NCBI RefSeq assembly: GCF_000828915.1
Contig: NZ_AP014569.1
Coordinates: 1 to 64,000 of the forward strand
DNA: 64,000 nt
Source of the DNA: Serpentinimonas maccroryi
Lineage (GTDB): Bacteria > Pseudomonadota > Gammaproteobacteria > Burkholderiales > Burkholderiaceae_C
Direction of reading: 5' to 3'
Position 1 is the stretch's first letter; every line of letters begins with the position of its first letter. Below, piece by piece: positions 35,958-46,653 of this stretch. The position numbers and the translations under genes were made by a program. The notes under the pieces are model-generated. The model had not been told where the DNA came from, did no database searches, and saw only the letters and a program-made list of their open reading frames with translations.

Positions 35958-35970
35958 GGGGCGGAGCCCC
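35958..35970. terminator. GC hairpin between convergent ubiA and proC
   Basis: GGGGC-GGA-GCCCC forms a short strong hairpin just downstream of proC, in the 110-bp convergent gap. There is no U-tract. Just upstream, GCAACGCAGCG occurs twice in tandem. Its function as a bidirectional terminator is only possible. Confidence 0.3.
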
Positions 35971-35975
35971 GCCTG

Positions 35976-36836
35976 TTAATCGCCGAACTCGGCGCCCATT
36001 TCGCGCGCCCGCCGGTGCGCGGCCGCGATCGCCGCCACGAAGGCGTCGGAAATCTGCGCCGCTTCCATGGCGCTGAGGGCGGCGTGGGTGGTGCCGCCTT
36101 TGGAGGTCACGCGCTGGCGCAGCACCTCGGGCGGTTCGCTGCTGCGCTGAGCCAGTTGCGCCGCCCCGGCAAAGGTGCCGATGGCCAGTTCGGTGGCGGC
36201 TTGCGGCGTCAGGCCCAGTTCGGTGCCGGCGCGGCGCATGGCTTCCAGAAAATAAAACACGTAGGCCGGGCCAGAGCCGGACAGCGCGGTCACGGCGTCT
36301 AGGTCCGACTCTTGCGCCAGCCAAAGCGTGCGCCCGGTGCCCGCCAGCAGCGCCTGCACCTGCTCGCGCTCGGCGCTGCTCACGGCCGGGCGGGCGTACA
36401 GCCCGGTCATCCCTAGGCCGACCAGGGCCGGGGTGTTGGGCATGGCGCGCACGATGCGCTCGCTGCCGAGCCAGCGCACCATGCTGTCGCTGCGGATGCC
36501 AGCGGCCACGCTCAGGTGCAGCGCGCTGGCGCTCAGGTGCGGCGCGCATTCCAGCGCCGCCTGCTTGAAGACCTGCGGCTTGACTGCCCAGAGCACCAGC
36601 GCGGCATCGACCAGGGCGCTGTCGGCTGCCGGGTGCAGCGCCACGCCGGGGAACTGCTGCGCCAGCCGGCTGCGTTGCTCGGCCACGGGCTCGACGATGT
36701 GCAGCGCCTGCGCCGGGTAGCCTTGCTGCAGCAGGCCGCCGACGATGGCGCTGGCCATGTTGCCGCCGCCGATGAAGGCGATGCGGGGCTGCTGCAAGAG
36801 GTTTGAAGCGTGGTAAGGGCTGGTGGGGCTGTTCAT
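35976..36836 (-). CDS. proC: Pyrroline-5-carboxylate reductase
   Basis: ProC reduces pyrroline-5-carboxylate to proline with NAD(P)H. From the ATG at 36836 the protein has 286 residues. It shows the Rossmann motif IAFIGGGNMASAIVGGLL, the central VRAMPNTPALVG and the C-terminal dimerisation motif VTSKGGTTHAAL with SGSGPAYVFYFLEA before it. Alternative upstream starts (36854, 36941) add no family sequence. It lies 22 bp downstream of the glpK stop on the same strand. Confidence 0.95.
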   Translation of the reverse strand: MNSPTSPYHASNLLQQPRIAFIGGGNMASAIVGGLLQQGYPAQALHIVEPVAEQRSRLAQQFPGVALHPAADSALVDAALVLWAVKPQVFKQAALECAPHLSASALHLSVAAGIRSDSMVRWLGSERIVRAMPNTPALVGLGMTGLYARPAVSSAEREQVQALLAGTGRTLWLAQESDLDAVTALSGSGPAYVFYFLEAMRRAGTELGLTPQAATELAIGTFAGAAQLAQRSSEPPEVLRQRVTSKGGTTHAALSAMEAAQISDAFVAAIAAAHRRAREMGAEFGD

Positions 36837-36858
36837 GCCGCCATTGTCGCGCATGGGA

Positions 36859-38355
36859 TCACGGCGCCACGGTCTGGCGCACCGCGTGCTCCCAGCGCGC
36901 CATTTTCTCGGCCGCCGCGTCGCGCCCGAGGGTGGGCACAAAAGTGCGCTCGCAGCGCCACAGCCGCGTCAGGTCCTCCAACCCGCCATAGACGCCGGCT
37001 TGCAGGCCGGCCAGCCATGCGGCCCCGAGGGCGGTGGTCTCGGTCACCGCCGGGCGCAGCACCGGGATGCCCAGCAGGTCGGCCTGCATCTGCATCAGCA
37101 AATCGTTGACGCAGGCCCCGCCATCGACGCGCAGCTCGCTTACCGGCACCCCGCCCGCCGCCACCGCGTCGCGGCTCATGGCTTGCAGCAAGGCGGCGCT
37201 CTGAAACGCGATGCTCTCGAGCGCCGCGCGGGCGATGTGCGCCAGCGTGCTGCCGCGCGTCAGGCCGCTGATGCAGCCGCGCGCCTCGGGCTGCCAGTAG
37301 GGCGCCCCCAAGCCGGTGAAGGCGGGGACGAACAGCACGCCGCCGGCGTCGGGCACGCTCTGGGCCAGGGCCTGCACCTCGCTGCTGGAGTCGATGGCGC
37401 GCAGGCCGTCGCGCAGCCATTGCACCACCGCGCCGCCGACGAACACGCTGCCTTCGAGCGCGTACTGGGGCGGCGCGTGCGCCACCTGCGCCGCCGCCGT
37501 GCTGATCAGTCCGTGCTGGCTGTGCTGGAACCGCTCGCCGGTGTGCATGAGTAGGAAGCAACCGGTGCCGTAGGTGTTTTTGGCCATGCCGGGGCGCAAG
37601 CAGGCTTGGCCAAACAGGGCGCTCTGCTGATCGCCCGCCACGCCGCCGATGCGCACCGGGGCCCCCAGCCATTCGGCTTGGCTGTGGCCATAGTCGGCGC
37701 TCGACGGCCGCACCTCGGGCAGCAGGGCGCGCGGAATCTGGAACAGCGCCAGCAGCTCATCGTCCCAGTCGCGCGTCTGCAGATTCAGCAGCAGCGTGCG
37801 CGCGGCGTTGCTGCAGTCGGTGGCGTGCAGCGTGCCGCCGCTGAGCTGCCACAACAGCCACGAGTCGATGGTGCCAAAAGCCAGCTCGCCGCGCTCGGCG
37901 CGCGCGCGTGCACCAGGGGTGTGATCGAGCAGCCAAGCGATCTTGCTGGCAGAAAAATAGGGGTCCAGGCGCAGCCCGGTTTTGCCCTGCACCCACGGCT
38001 CGTGCCCGGCCTCGCGCAGCGCGGCGCAGGCGCTGCTGGTGCGCCGGTCCTGCCAGACGATGGCACGCCCCAGCGGTGCGCCGCTGCGCCGCTCCCACAG
38101 CAGCGTGGTTTCGCGCTGATTGGTGATGCCGATGGCGGCAAGGTCCTGGGCGCGCAGCCCGGCGCTGGCCAAGGCCTGGCGGGCGCAGGCCAGTTGCGTG
38201 GCCCAGATCTCGTGCGGGCAATGCTCGACCCAGCCGGGTTGCGGGTAGTGTTGGCGGATTTCCTGCTGCGCCTGCGCCCGCACTTGGCCTTGGGCGTCGA
38301 ACACGATGCTGCGCGAACTGGTGGTGCCTTGGTCTAGGGCCAGCATAAAGGCCAT
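36859..38355 (-). CDS. glpK: Glycerol kinase
   Basis: GlpK phosphorylates glycerol to glycerol-3-phosphate. The 498-residue FGGY-family kinase begins [20 protein letters not shown] and has [13 protein letters not shown] and the C-terminal FGGY-type signature [20 protein letters not shown]. The start at 38355 has an excellent ribosome-binding site AGAGGAGA. The frame is open to 38802, but the extension is not homologous. It is divergent from glpD. Confidence 0.97.
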   Translation of the reverse strand: MAFMLALDQGTTSSRSIVFDAQGQVRAQAQQEIRQHYPQPGWVEHCPHEIWATQLACARQALASAGLRAQDLAAIGITNQRETTLLWERRSGAPLGRAIVWQDRRTSSACAALREAGHEPWVQGKTGLRLDPYFSASKIAWLLDHTPGARARAERGELAFGTIDSWLLWQLSGGTLHATDCSNAARTLLLNLQTRDWDDELLALFQIPRALLPEVRPSSADYGHSQAEWLGAPVRIGGVAGDQQSALFGQACLRPGMAKNTYGTGCFLLMHTGERFQHSQHGLISTAAAQVAHAPPQYALEGSVFVGGAVVQWLRDGLRAIDSSSEVQALAQSVPDAGGVLFVPAFTGLGAPYWQPEARGCISGLTRGSTLAHIARAALESIAFQSAALLQAMSRDAVAAGGVPVSELRVDGGACVNDLLMQMQADLLGIPVLRPAVTETTALGAAWLAGLQAGVYGGLEDLTRLWRCERTFVPTLGRDAAAEKMARWEHAVRQTVAP

Positions 38356-38626
38356 CGGTTGATCTCCTCTCAAAAGGGTGGGCTGCGGGGTGGCTTGCAC
38401 CGATGTGTCACAAAATCCAGTAGCGAGGTGGGGTACGATGGCGGCCTGTTTACTCAATGGGTCTATGCCCGTTTTGGGCCCCTCATGCAGGCAGGCGAGC
38501 GCCTTCAAGCGCGTCTTTTTACGACTGTAACAGCACCCCCCGACACTTAGCGGATTGCGGTTGCGGCTCCCAGCCGGCCTCGCCCCGTCCCGCCACAAGC
38601 CTTTGCCAATCCCTGACCCAGCCCCC

Positions 38627-40252
38627 ATGAACCGCCAGCAGTCTCTAGAGCATTTGCAGCGCGTCCCGGTGTGGGATCTGCTGGTCGTCGGCGGCGGTGC
38701 CACCGGTTTGGGGGTGGCGCTGGAGGCGGCGCAGCGCGGCTGGCGGGTGGCGCTGCTGGAGTCGCACGACTTCGCCAGCGGCACCTCGTCGCGTTCCACC
38801 AAGCTGCTGCACGGCGGGGTGCGCTACTTGGCGCAGGGTAATCTGGCCTTGGTGCGCGAGGCGCTGGCCGAACGCCAAGCGGTGCTCAAGATTGCCCCGC
38901 ATCTGGCGCAGCCGCTGCCTTTCGTGATGCCCTGCTACCAGCCTTGGCAAGCGCCTTTTTATGGGGTCGGGCTCAAGCTCTACGATTGGTTGGCCGGCCG
39001 CGCGGGCCTAGGGCCCACCCGGTGGCTGGGGCGCGAGCAGACCCAAGCCGCGCTGCCGGGGGTGCAGGCGCTGGGGTTGCGCGGCGGCATCCAGTACTGG
39101 GACGCCCAGTTCGAGGACGCGCGGCTGGCGCTGGCTGTGGCGCGCAGCGCCGAGGTGGCTGGGGCGCTGTTGCTCAATTGCGTGCAGGTGCAGGGCATTG
39201 AAGCGGGCGCCGATGTTCAGGGTGGCCGCGTGCTGCGGGTGCAGGCGCTCGACCGCCACGGGGGCCAGCGGTTGCAGTTGCAGGCGCGTTGCGTCGTCAA
39301 CGCCACCGGGGTCTGGGTGGACCAGCTGCGCCAGGGCGTGCAACCCGAAGCGCCGCCGCTGGTGCAGCCCAGTCAAGGGGTGCATCTGGTGGTGGCGCGC
39401 GATTTTCTGCCCGGGCAGCAGGCCCTGCTGGTGCCGCGCACCGCCGATGGCCGGGTGCTGTTTGCGGTGCCGTGGCTGGGGGCGCTGGTGTTGGGCAGCA
39501 CCGACACGCCGCGCACCGACCTGCCGCGCGAACCCGAGCCGTTCGAGGCCGAAATCGAGTTCATCTTGCGCGAGGCGTCGCAGGCGCTGGCGCGGCCGGT
39601 GCGCCGCGCCGACGTGCGCAGCGTCTGGGTGGGCTTGCGGCCGCTGGTGGCGGCGCCCGCAGCAGGGGGGAGCACCCAAGCGTTGTCGCGCGAGCACCGC
39701 ATCGTGGTCGATCCCGCTGGGCTGGTGACGGTCACGGGGGGCAAGTGGACCACCTACCGCGCCATGGCCAGCGAGGTGCTGGCGCACGGGGTGGCGGCCG
39801 GGTTGTTGGCGCCGCGCCCGGCCTTGGACCATCCATTGACCCCTTTATTTGGGGCTGGCGAAGCAAACGCGCAAGCCCATGCGGATGCGAATGAGGCCGC
39901 AGGAGCAAATGCCGCACTTACGCACCCAGCGCTGCACCAGGCGCCGGGCTTGCACCTCTACGGCGACCAAGCAGCGGCGGTGCAGGCCCTGCCCGGTGCC
40001 GAGCGAGCGCTGGGCATGGGCCTGACCGAGGCCATGGTGCGCTACGCCGTGCGCCACGAGTGGGCGCTGACGGTCGAAGACGTGTTGGCGCGGCGCTGGC
40101 GCGCGCTGTTCCTCGATGCCACCGCCGCCGAAGGCATGGCTGCGGCAGTGGCCGCTATCGTGCAAGACGAGTTGCAGCGCGCCGGCGCACCGCACACCGA
40201 CCCCGGCTTGCAGGCCTTTGTGGCGCTCGCGCAACGCTACCGGCTCAACTAA
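38627..40252 (+). CDS. glpD: Aerobic glycerol-3-phosphate dehydrogenase
   Basis: GlpD is a membrane-associated flavoenzyme that oxidises glycerol-3-phosphate to dihydroxyacetone phosphate and feeds electrons to quinone. From ATG 38627 it has 541 residues, with the FAD-binding motif [20 protein letters not shown] and the family motif [18 protein letters not shown]-terminal DAO_C domain with [20 protein letters not shown] follows. Together with the divergent glpK it makes a minimal glycerol-use pair. The 271-bp intergenic region contains no recognisable GlpR gene or obvious operator, and glpF is absent. Confidence 0.95.
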   Translation: MNRQQSLEHLQRVPVWDLLVVGGGATGLGVALEAAQRGWRVALLESHDFASGTSSRSTKLLHGGVRYLAQGNLALVREALAERQAVLKIAPHLAQPLPFVMPCYQPWQAPFYGVGLKLYDWLAGRAGLGPTRWLGREQTQAALPGVQALGLRGGIQYWDAQFEDARLALAVARSAEVAGALLLNCVQVQGIEAGADVQGGRVLRVQALDRHGGQRLQLQARCVVNATGVWVDQLRQGVQPEAPPLVQPSQGVHLVVARDFLPGQQALLVPRTADGRVLFAVPWLGALVLGSTDTPRTDLPREPEPFEAEIEFILREASQALARPVRRADVRSVWVGLRPLVAAPAAGGSTQALSREHRIVVDPAGLVTVTGGKWTTYRAMASEVLAHGVAAGLLAPRPALDHPLTPLFGAGEANAQAHADANEAAGANAALTHPALHQAPGLHLYGDQAAAVQALPGAERALGMGLTEAMVRYAVRHEWALTVEDVLARRWRALFLDATAAEGMAAAVAAIVQDELQRAGAPHTDPGLQAFVALAQRYRLN

Positions 40253-40276
40253 TCGCGCCGGACGCACAAACAGCGC

Positions 40277-40305
40277 TTGACCCGATCAAGCCAGTGTGCG
40301 ACAAT
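40277..40305 (+). promoter_or_regulatory. Promoter of the spc ribosomal operon
   Basis: TTGACC (40277-40282) and GACAAT (40300-40305) are separated by exactly 17 bp. This matches 5/6 and 4/6 of the sigma-70 consensus. It lies 25 bp after glpD and leaves a leader of about 140 nt before rplN. That leader contains a short hairpin (AGGCC/GGCCT) but no feature I can assign. Confidence 0.65.
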
Positions 40306-40450
40306 GCAAGGCTTCACCCAAAAAGGTGGAGACTTCTTGCCCAGCGAAGCGGGCGCCTTGGTCTGTATCAAGGTGGCTGCAACGACGGGCCCAAGACTGA
40401 TCGCTGCAGGCCGCTGGGGCCTTCGGGATTCAAGTTGGGACTTAAACAAA

Positions 40451-40819
40451 ATGATTCAAACGCAATCTCGACTCGATGTTGCCGACAACACGGGTGCCAA
40501 GTCCGTGATGTGCATCAAGGTGCTCGGTGGCTCCAAGCGCCGTTACGCCAGTGTGGGCGACGTCATCAAAGTCAGCATCAAAGAAGCCGCGCCGCGTGGG
40601 CGCGTCAAAAAAGGCGAAATCTACAACGCCGTGGTGGTGCGCACCGCCAAAGGCTTGCGCCGCCCAGACGGGGCTTTGATCAAGTTTGACGGCAACGCCG
40701 CCGTGCTGCTCAACGCCAAGCTCGAGCCCATCGGCACCCGCATCTTTGGACCGGTGACGCGCGAACTGCGCACCGAGAAGTTCATGAAGATCGTTTCGCT
40801 GGCCCCGGAAGTTCTGTAA
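40451..40819 (+). CDS. rplN: 50S ribosomal protein L14
   Basis: The 122-residue protein is L14, at the interface of the large subunit. It begins [20 protein letters not shown], and the region around [20 protein letters not shown] is diagnostic. It opens the spc operon here: the upstream neighbour is glpD rather than rpsQ, so the S10 operon has been separated from spc. A frame starting at 40277 is non-homologous before residue 59. Confidence 0.98.
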   Translation: MIQTQSRLDVADNTGAKSVMCIKVLGGSKRRYASVGDVIKVSIKEAAPRGRVKKGEIYNAVVVRTAKGLRRPDGALIKFDGNAAVLLNAKLEPIGTRIFGPVTRELRTEKFMKIVSLAPEVL

Positions 40820-40830
40820 GAGGTCTCGCA

Positions 40831-41151
40831 ATGAACAAAATTCGCAAAGGCGACGAAGTCATCGTCATCGCCGGCCGTGACAAAGGCAAGCGCGGCAAGG
40901 TCACGCAGCGCGCCGACGAGACGCGCCTGCTGGTCGAGGGCGTCAACATCGTCAAGAAGCACGCCAAGCCCAACCCGATGAAGGGTGTCACCGGCGGCAT
41001 CATCGCCAAGACGATGTCGATCCATCAGTCCAACGTGGCAATCTTCAACCCGGCCAGCGGCAAGGCCGACCGCGTGGGCATCAAGGTGCTCGAAGACGGC
41101 AGCAAAGTGCGCGTCTTCAAATCCAACGGCGCTGAAATCAAGGTGGCATGA
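40831..41151 (+). CDS. rplX: 50S ribosomal protein L24
   Basis: A 106-residue L24, an assembly-initiating protein at the polypeptide exit side. The N-terminal KOW motif ([19 protein letters not shown]) is clear. It starts 11 bp after rplN. Its stop overlaps the rplE start (ATGA), indicating coupled translation. Confidence 0.98.
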   Translation: MNKIRKGDEVIVIAGRDKGKRGKVTQRADETRLLVEGVNIVKKHAKPNPMKGVTGGIIAKTMSIHQSNVAIFNPASGKADRVGIKVLEDGSKVRVFKSNGAEIKVA

Positions 41152-41693
41152 GCATGACACGCTTTCAACAAATTTACCGCGACAAAGTGGCCCCGGCGCT
41201 CAAAGAGCAGTTTGGCTTCGAGTCTGTGATGCAGGTGCCGCGCATCACCAAAATCACCCTCAACATGGGGGTGGGTGAGGCCGTGGCCGACAAAAAAGTG
41301 CTGGAAAACGCCGTCGGCGACCTGAGCAAGATCGCCGGTCAAAAACCGGTGGTCACCCGTGCCCGCAAGGCCATCGCCGGTTTCAAAATCCGCGAAGGCC
41401 AGCCGATCGGCTGCATGGTCACGCTGCGCGGCGCGCGCATGTACGAGTTCCTCGATCGCTTCGTCACCGTGGCGCTGCCGCGGGTGCGCGACTTTCGCGG
41501 CATCTCGGGCAAGGCCTTCGATGGCCGTGGCAACTACAACATCGGCGTCAAAGAGCAGATCATTTTCCCCGAGATCGAATACGACAAGGTCGATGCCTTG
41601 CGTGGGCTGAACATCAGCATCACCACCACCGCCAAGAACGACGCCGAGTGCAAGGCGCTGCTGTCTGGTTTCCGTTTCCCGTTCAAGAACTGA
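41148..41693 (+). CDS. rplE: 50S ribosomal protein L5
   Basis: A 181-residue L5, which binds 5S rRNA in the central protuberance. Diagnostic segments are [20 protein letters not shown] and [18 protein letters not shown]. The ATG at 41148 overlaps rplX by 4 bp. A second in-frame ATG lies at 41154 and would shorten the protein by two residues. Confidence 0.98.
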   Translation: MSMTRFQQIYRDKVAPALKEQFGFESVMQVPRITKITLNMGVGEAVADKKVLENAVGDLSKIAGQKPVVTRARKAIAGFKIREGQPIGCMVTLRGARMYEFLDRFVTVALPRVRDFRGISGKAFDGRGNYNIGVKEQIIFPEIEYDKVDALRGLNISITTTAKNDAECKALLSGFRFPFKN

Positions 41694-41701
41694 GGTGCAG
41701 C

Positions 41702-42007
41702 GTGGCCAAACAAGCTTTGCTCCAGCGTGAACTCAAGCGCGACCAACTGGTCGCCAAGTTTGCCAAAAAGTACAACGAATTGAAGGCAACCGCCAAAGAC
41801 GCCAAGCGCAGCGACGAAGAGCGCGACGCCGCCCGTCTGGCGCTGCAAAAACTGCCGCGCAACGCCAACCCGACGCGCCAGCGCAACCGCTGCGAAATCA
41901 CCGGCCGTGCCCGTGGCACCTTTAAGCAGTTCGGTCTGGGGCGCATGAAAGTGCGTGAAATGGCCTTTGCCGGCGAAATCCCCGGCATCACCAAAGCCAG
42001 CTGGTAA
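41702..42007 (+). CDS. rpsN: 30S ribosomal protein S14
   Basis: A 101-residue S14 of the long, zinc-free type: only one cysteine is present in the [12 protein letters not shown] region. The start is a GTG at 41702 with GAGGTG just upstream. The frame stays open into rplE, but the extra residues are not S14. It belongs to the S3/S10/S14 cluster of the small-subunit head. Confidence 0.97.
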   Translation: MAKQALLQRELKRDQLVAKFAKKYNELKATAKDAKRSDEERDAARLALQKLPRNANPTRQRNRCEITGRARGTFKQFGLGRMKVREMAFAGEIPGITKASW

Positions 42008-42027
42008 GGCGCGAAGGAGTAAACATT

Positions 42028-42423
42028 ATGAGCATGAGTGATCCCATCGCCGATATGCTGACCCGCATCCGCAATGCGCAGATGGTGGAAAAACCCACCG
42101 TCGCCATGCCGGCTTCCAAAGTCAAGGCCGCCATTGCCCAGGTGCTCAAGGACGAGGGCTACATCGACGGCTTCCAAGTCAAGAGCCAAGACGGCAAGAA
42201 CGAGCTCGTCATCGGCCTCAAATACTACGCCGGGCGCCCGGTGATCGAGCGCATCGAGCGCGTCAGCCGCCCCGGTCTGCGCGTCTATAAGGGTTCCAAG
42301 TCGATCCCCCAAGTCATGAACGGCTTGGGCGTGGCCATCGTCACCACACCGCAAGGCGTGATGACCGATCGCAAGGCGCGCGCCGCCGGTGTCGGTGGCG
42401 AAGTGTTGTGTTACGTCGCCTGA
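42028..42423 (+). CDS. rpsH: 30S ribosomal protein S8
   Basis: A 131-residue S8 beginning [20 protein letters not shown], with the C-terminal signature STSK-equivalent region [21 protein letters not shown]8 binds the central domain of 16S rRNA and, in E. coli, represses spc operon translation. No S8-site mimic was identified here. A ribosome-binding site AAGGAG precedes it. Confidence 0.98.
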   Translation: MSMSDPIADMLTRIRNAQMVEKPTVAMPASKVKAAIAQVLKDEGYIDGFQVKSQDGKNELVIGLKYYAGRPVIERIERVSRPGLRVYKGSKSIPQVMNGLGVAIVTTPQGVMTDRKARAAGVGGEVLCYVA

Positions 42424-42447
42424 TGCGAGAACGAAGGAGTATCTGAG

Positions 42448-42981
42448 ATGTCTCGTGTAGGTAAAACACCGATCGCCATTCCGGCCGGGGTCGAAGTGGC
42501 GCTGCAGCCCGACGCCATCCGCGTCAAGGGCGCGCTGGGCGCGCTGGCGCTGGCCCCCAATGCCCAAGTGCAGGTGCAGCATGCCGATGGCCGCCTGACC
42601 TTTGCTGCCGTGGGCGACAGCGCGCAGGCCAAGGCCCTGTGCGGCACCATGCGCCAGTTGGTCAACAACATGGTGCAGGGCGTGAGCAAGGGCTTCGAGA
42701 AGAAGCTCTCGCTGGTGGGCGTGGGCTACAAAGCCAGCGCCAGCGGCAACAAGCTCAACCTCGCCGTGGGCTATTCGCACCCGGTCGATTTCGTAATGCC
42801 CGAAGGCGTGAGCGTGACCACTCCGGCCGCGACCGAAGTCGTGCTCAAGGGCGCCGACCGCCAGCGCGTGGGCCAGATTGCCGCCGAAATTCGCGCCGTG
42901 CGCCCGCCCGAGCCTTATAAAGGCAAGGGCATCCGCTACGTCGGTGAGAAGGTCGTCATCAAAGAGACCAAGAAAAAATAA
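42448..42981 (+). CDS. rplF: 50S ribosomal protein L6
   Basis: A 177-residue L6 located near the factor-binding site. It begins [20 protein letters not shown] and contains the family signature [16 protein letters not shown] near the C-terminus. It lies 24 bp after rpsH, with AAGGAG upstream of the start. Confidence 0.98.
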   Translation: MSRVGKTPIAIPAGVEVALQPDAIRVKGALGALALAPNAQVQVQHADGRLTFAAVGDSAQAKALCGTMRQLVNNMVQGVSKGFEKKLSLVGVGYKASASGNKLNLAVGYSHPVDFVMPEGVSVTTPAATEVVLKGADRQRVGQIAAEIRAVRPPEPYKGKGIRYVGEKVVIKETKKK

Positions 42982-42992
42982 GGACAGCGAAC

Positions 42993-43361
42993 ATGTTGAC
43001 GAAAAAAGAACAGCGTTTGCGCCGTGCCCGCCAGACCCGCATTCGCATCGCCCAGCAAGGCGCACTGCGCCTGAGTGTGAACCGCAGCAACCTGCACATC
43101 TACGCCAACGTCATCTCCGAAGACGGTGCGCGCGTGCTGGTCTCGGCCTCGACGCTGGAAGCCGAAGTGCGCGCCCAGATCGCTGCGGCCAACGGCAACG
43201 GTGGCAACAGGGCGGCGGCCGAACTGGTCGGCCAGCGCATCGCCGCCAAGGCCAAGGCCGCCGGGATCGAGAAGGTGGCTTTTGACCGTTCCGGTTTTGC
43301 CTACCACGGTCGTGTCAAAGCCCTTGCAGAAGCCGCGCGTGCCGCCGGCCTGCAATTCTGA
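42993..43361 (+). CDS. rplR: 50S ribosomal protein L18
   Basis: A 122-residue L18, which binds 5S rRNA with L5. A basic N-terminus ([19 protein letters not shown]) and the C-terminal [20 protein letters not shown] are typical. It starts 11 bp after rplF. Confidence 0.98.
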   Translation: MLTKKEQRLRRARQTRIRIAQQGALRLSVNRSNLHIYANVISEDGARVLVSASTLEAEVRAQIAAANGNGGNRAAAELVGQRIAAKAKAAGIEKVAFDRSGFAYHGRVKALAEAARAAGLQF

Positions 43362-43375
43362 TTGGGGATGCTCAA

Positions 43376-43894
43376 ATGGCAAAGATGCTTGCGAATGTAA
43401 AGAGCGAGGCCAACGACGATGGCCTGCGCGAAAAGATGATCGCGGTCAACCGCGTCACCAAAGTGGTCAAAGGCGGGCGCATCATGAGCTTTGCCGCCCT
43501 GACCGTGGTCGGTGACGGCGACGGCCGCGTCGGCATGGGCAAAGGCAAGGCGCGCGAAGTGCCGGTGTCGGTGCAAAAAGCCATGGACGAAGCGCGCCGC
43601 AACCTGTTCAAGGTGGCGATCAAGAACGGCACCCTGCACCACGCGGTGCACGGCCGCCACGGCGCTTCCAGCGTCATGATGCTGCCGGCCAACAAGGGTA
43701 CCGGCATCATCGCCGGCGGCCCGATGCGCGCCGTCTGCGAGGTGCTGGGCGTGACCGACGTCGTGGCCAAGAGCCACGGCTCGACCAACCCCTACAACTT
43801 GGTGCGCGCCACGCTGGACGCGCTGCGCCGCTCCATGACGCCCTACGAAGTGGCGGCCAAGCGCGGCAAATCGGTCGAAGAAATTCTGGCCTAA
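43376..43894 (+). CDS. rpsE: 30S ribosomal protein S5
   Basis: A 172-residue S5, a fidelity and mRNA-channel protein. It has the N-terminal dsRNA-binding-like domain ([20 protein letters not shown]) and the motif [18 protein letters not shown]. The loop where spectinomycin-resistance changes occur (VVKGGR) is wild-type-like. It lies 14 bp after rplR. Confidence 0.98.
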   Translation: MAKMLANVKSEANDDGLREKMIAVNRVTKVVKGGRIMSFAALTVVGDGDGRVGMGKGKAREVPVSVQKAMDEARRNLFKVAIKNGTLHHAVHGRHGASSVMMLPANKGTGIIAGGPMRAVCEVLGVTDVVAKSHGSTNPYNLVRATLDALRRSMTPYEVAAKRGKSVEEILA

Positions 43895-43906
43895 AAGGGA
43901 TTCCGC

Positions 43907-44089
43907 ATGACTACCGCCTCCACCCTCACCATCAAGCTGGTGCGCAGCCCGATCGGCTGCCGTGCCGACCACCGCGCCACCGTGCGCGGGCTGGGCCTGC
44001 GCAAGCTCAACAGCGTCAGCGTGTTGCAAGACACCCCGGCGGTGCGTGGCATGATCAACAAGATCAGCTACCTGCTGCAAGTGATCTGA
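43907..44089 (+). CDS. rpmD: 50S ribosomal protein L30
   Basis: A 60-residue L30, the short bacterial form, containing [20 protein letters not shown] and the conserved [20 protein letters not shown] segment. It starts 12 bp after rpsE and precedes rplO by 13 bp. Confidence 0.97.
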   Translation: MTTASTLTIKLVRSPIGCRADHRATVRGLGLRKLNSVSVLQDTPAVRGMINKISYLLQVI

Positions 44090-44102
44090 ACGGATTTCGA
44101 CT

Positions 44103-44537
44103 ATGGAACTCAACACCCTCAAGCCCGCTGCGGGCTCCAAATCGGCTCGGCGCCGTGTCGGTCGGGGCATCGGCTCCGGCTTGGGCAAAACCGCCGGTCG
44201 TGGCCACAAAGGCCAAAAATCGCGCTCCGGCGGCTACCACAAGGTCGGCTTTGAAGGCGGCCAGATGCCGCTGCAACGCCGCCTGCCCAAGCGCGGCTTC
44301 AAATCCACCACCCTGAAGTTCAACGCCGAAGTCACGCTCGACGACCTGCAGGTGCTGGGCGCGGCACAAGTCGATCTGCTGTTGCTCAAGCAAGCCGGTC
44401 TGGTGCCCGAGCTGGCGCGCAAAGTCAAGGTCATCAACACCGGTCAGCTGTCGCTGGCGGTGCAGTTGAACCAGATCGGCGCCACCGCTGGTGCCAAGGC
44501 AGCCATCGAAGCCGCTGGCGGCTCGGTCGCGGCTTGA
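44103..44537 (+). CDS. rplO: 50S ribosomal protein L15
   Basis: A 144-residue L15. The glycine/arginine-rich N-terminal extension ([20 protein letters not shown]) reaches into the ribosome core. The C-terminal globular part ends [15 protein letters not shown]. It immediately precedes secY, as in most bacteria. Confidence 0.98.
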   Translation: MELNTLKPAAGSKSARRRVGRGIGSGLGKTAGRGHKGQKSRSGGYHKVGFEGGQMPLQRRLPKRGFKSTTLKFNAEVTLDDLQVLGAAQVDLLLLKQAGLVPELARKVKVINTGQLSLAVQLNQIGATAGAKAAIEAAGGSVAA

Positions 44538-44563
44538 AGCTTTAAGCGCGGGAATCTACACCT

Positions 44564-45883
44564 GTGGCCACCAACGCTGCCTCCCTAGCCCGAACCGGAA
44601 AGTACGCCGATTTGCGTCGGCGGCTGTTCTTTTTGCTGGGCGCGCTGATCGTCTATCGCATCGGGGCGCACATCCCTGTGCCGGGCATCGATCCAGACCA
44701 ACTGGCGCAGTTGTTCCAGGGCCAGGCGGGCAACATCCTGAACCTGTTCAACATGTTCACGGGTGGTTCGCTGCAGCGCTTTGCCGTCTTTGCCTTGGGC
44801 ATCATGCCCTACATCTCGGCGGCGATCATCATTCAGCTGCTCACCTACGTGGTGCCGACGCTGATCGCGCTGCGCAAAGAAGGCGAGGCCGGCAAGCGCA
44901 AGATCACGCAGTACACGCGCTACAGCACGCTGGCGCTGGCGATTTTCCAGTCCTTTGGCATTGCGCTCGCTCTCGAGGGCATGCCGGGCATGGTGGTCGA
45001 TCCTGGGTTCGCCTTTCGCTTCACGGCGGTGGTGAGCTTGGTGGCTGGCACCATGTTCCTGATGTGGCTGGGCGAGCAGATCACCGAGCGCGGCGTCGGC
45101 AACGGCATTTCGATGCTGATCTTTGCCGGCATCGTGGCCGGTTTGCCGAGTGCCATGGGCGGGCTGACCGAGCTGGTGCGCACCGGCGCGATGGGCATTC
45201 TGTCGGCCATCTTCATCCTGTTGCTGGTGGTGGCGGTGACCTACTTCGTGGTCTATGTGGAGCGTGGGCAGCGCAAGGTGCTGGTCAATTACGCCCGGCG
45301 CCAAGTGGGCAACAAGGTCTATGGTGGCCAGTCGTCGCACCTGCCGCTCAAGCTCAACATGGCCGGCGTGATCCCGCCGATTTTTGCCTCCTCGATCATT
45401 TTGCTGCCGGCCACCTTGGTGACTTGGTTCAGCGCCGATCAGGGCATGGACTGGTTGCGCGACATGGCCGGCGCGCTCTCGCCTGGGCAGCCGATCTACA
45501 TTGCGCTCTATGCCGCCGCGATCATCTTCTTTTGTTTCTTCTACACCGCGCTGGTATTCAACAGCCGCGAAACCGCAGACAACCTGAAGAAGAGCGGTGC
45601 CTTCATCCCGGGCATCCGCCCAGGGGATCAGACCGCCCGCCACATCGACAAGATCTTGGGCCGCCTGACGCTGGTGGGTGCGCTCTACATCACGGCGGTG
45701 TGTTTGCTGCCCGAGTTCCTGATCCTGTATTACAACGTTCCGTTCTACTTTGGTGGCACCTCGCTGCTGATCATCGTGATTGTGACCATGGACTTCTGGA
45801 CCCAGGTGCAAAATTACATGATGTCTGAGCAGTACGAGTCCTTGCTCAAGAAATCCAGTTTCAAGGGCGCCCCCGGGGTCTGA
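44564..45883 (+). CDS. secY: Sec translocase channel subunit SecY
   Basis: SecY is the protein-conducting channel of the Sec translocon. The 439-residue membrane protein has ten predicted helices. It shows the plug/early motif [19 protein letters not shown] and the cytoplasmic loop [19 protein letters not shown] that contacts SecA and the ribosome. It starts with GTG at 44564, 26 bp after rplO, and is expressed within the ribosomal operon. Confidence 0.97.
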   Translation: MATNAASLARTGKYADLRRRLFFLLGALIVYRIGAHIPVPGIDPDQLAQLFQGQAGNILNLFNMFTGGSLQRFAVFALGIMPYISAAIIIQLLTYVVPTLIALRKEGEAGKRKITQYTRYSTLALAIFQSFGIALALEGMPGMVVDPGFAFRFTAVVSLVAGTMFLMWLGEQITERGVGNGISMLIFAGIVAGLPSAMGGLTELVRTGAMGILSAIFILLLVVAVTYFVVYVERGQRKVLVNYARRQVGNKVYGGQSSHLPLKLNMAGVIPPIFASSIILLPATLVTWFSADQGMDWLRDMAGALSPGQPIYIALYAAAIIFFCFFYTALVFNSRETADNLKKSGAFIPGIRPGDQTARHIDKILGRLTLVGALYITAVCLLPEFLILYYNVPFYFGGTSLLIIVIVTMDFWTQVQNYMMSEQYESLLKKSSFKGAPGV

Positions 45884-45884
45884 T

Positions 45885-46103
45885 ATGTCCAAAGACGATG
45901 TCATCGAGATGCAGGGCGAGGTGGTGGAGAATTTGCCCAACGCCACCTTCCGCGTCAAGCTTGAAAACGGCCACGTCGTGCTCGGGCACATATCCGGCAA
46001 GATGCGCATGCACTACATCCGCATCCTGCCTGGCGACAAGGTCAAGGTGGAGCTCACGCCCTACGACCTCACACGGGCGCGGATCGTGTTCCGCAGCAAA
46101 TAG
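45885..46103 (+). CDS. infA: Translation initiation factor IF-1
   Basis: A 72-residue OB-fold protein that occupies the A site during initiation. It begins [20 protein letters not shown] and contains [20 protein letters not shown]. The start lies 1 bp after the secY stop, so re-initiation is likely. The infA-rpmJ order after secY is common in betaproteobacteria. Confidence 0.97.
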   Translation: MSKDDVIEMQGEVVENLPNATFRVKLENGHVVLGHISGKMRMHYIRILPGDKVKVELTPYDLTRARIVFRSK

Positions 46104-46134
46104 TTTTTTTGAGAATTTCGTTCAGGAGTAAGAC

Positions 46135-46248
46135 ATGAGAGTTTCGGCTTCGGTCAAAAAAATGTGCCGCAACTGCAAGATCATTCGTCGTCATGGCGTG
46201 GTGCGGGTTATCTGCACCGACCCACGGCACAAGCAGCGTCAAGGCTGA
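46135..46248 (+). CDS. rpmJ: 50S ribosomal protein L36
   Basis: A very short 37-codon gene encoding L36, beginning [20 protein letters not shown]. The zinc ligands are intact (Cys11, Cys14, Cys27, His32/33 region DPRHKQRQG), so this is the zinc-containing paralogue. A ribosome-binding site CAGGAG lies before the ATG. It falls between infA and rpsM in the expected order. Confidence 0.96.
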   Translation: MRVSASVKKMCRNCKIIRRHGVVRVICTDPRHKQRQG

Positions 46249-46266
46249 TTCGATTAGAGGACCATC

Positions 46267-46632
46267 ATGGCACGTATCGCTGGTATCAACATTCCGCCGC
46301 AAAAGCACGCCGAAATCGGCCTGACGGCGATCTTTGGCATCGGGCGCACCCGCGCACGGCAGATTTGCGAGGCCTGTGGCATCGCATACTCGAAAAAGAT
46401 CAAAGAGCTTTCCGACGCCGAACTCGAAAAGGTTCGTGAAGCGGTCAACACCCTGACCATCGAGGGCGATTTGCGCCGCGAAACCACGATGAACATCAAG
46501 CGTTTGATGGACATCGGCTGCTATCGCGGTTTCCGCCATCGGCGCGGCCTGCCTGTGCGCGGCCAGCGCACCAAGACCAACGCCCGCACCCGCAAGGGCC
46601 CGCGCAAGGCTGCCCAGTCGCTGAAGAAATAA
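46267..46632 (+). CDS. rpsM: 30S ribosomal protein S13
   Basis: A 121-residue S13 that contacts the P-site tRNA and L5. It begins [20 protein letters not shown] and has the C-terminal basic tail [20 protein letters not shown]. It lies 18 bp after rpmJ and opens the alpha-operon genes. Confidence 0.98.
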   Translation: MARIAGINIPPQKHAEIGLTAIFGIGRTRARQICEACGIAYSKKIKELSDAELEKVREAVNTLTIEGDLRRETTMNIKRLMDIGCYRGFRHRRGLPVRGQRTKTNARTRKGPRKAAQSLKK

Positions 46633-46653
46633 CCGCCCACAAGGACACCCGCT

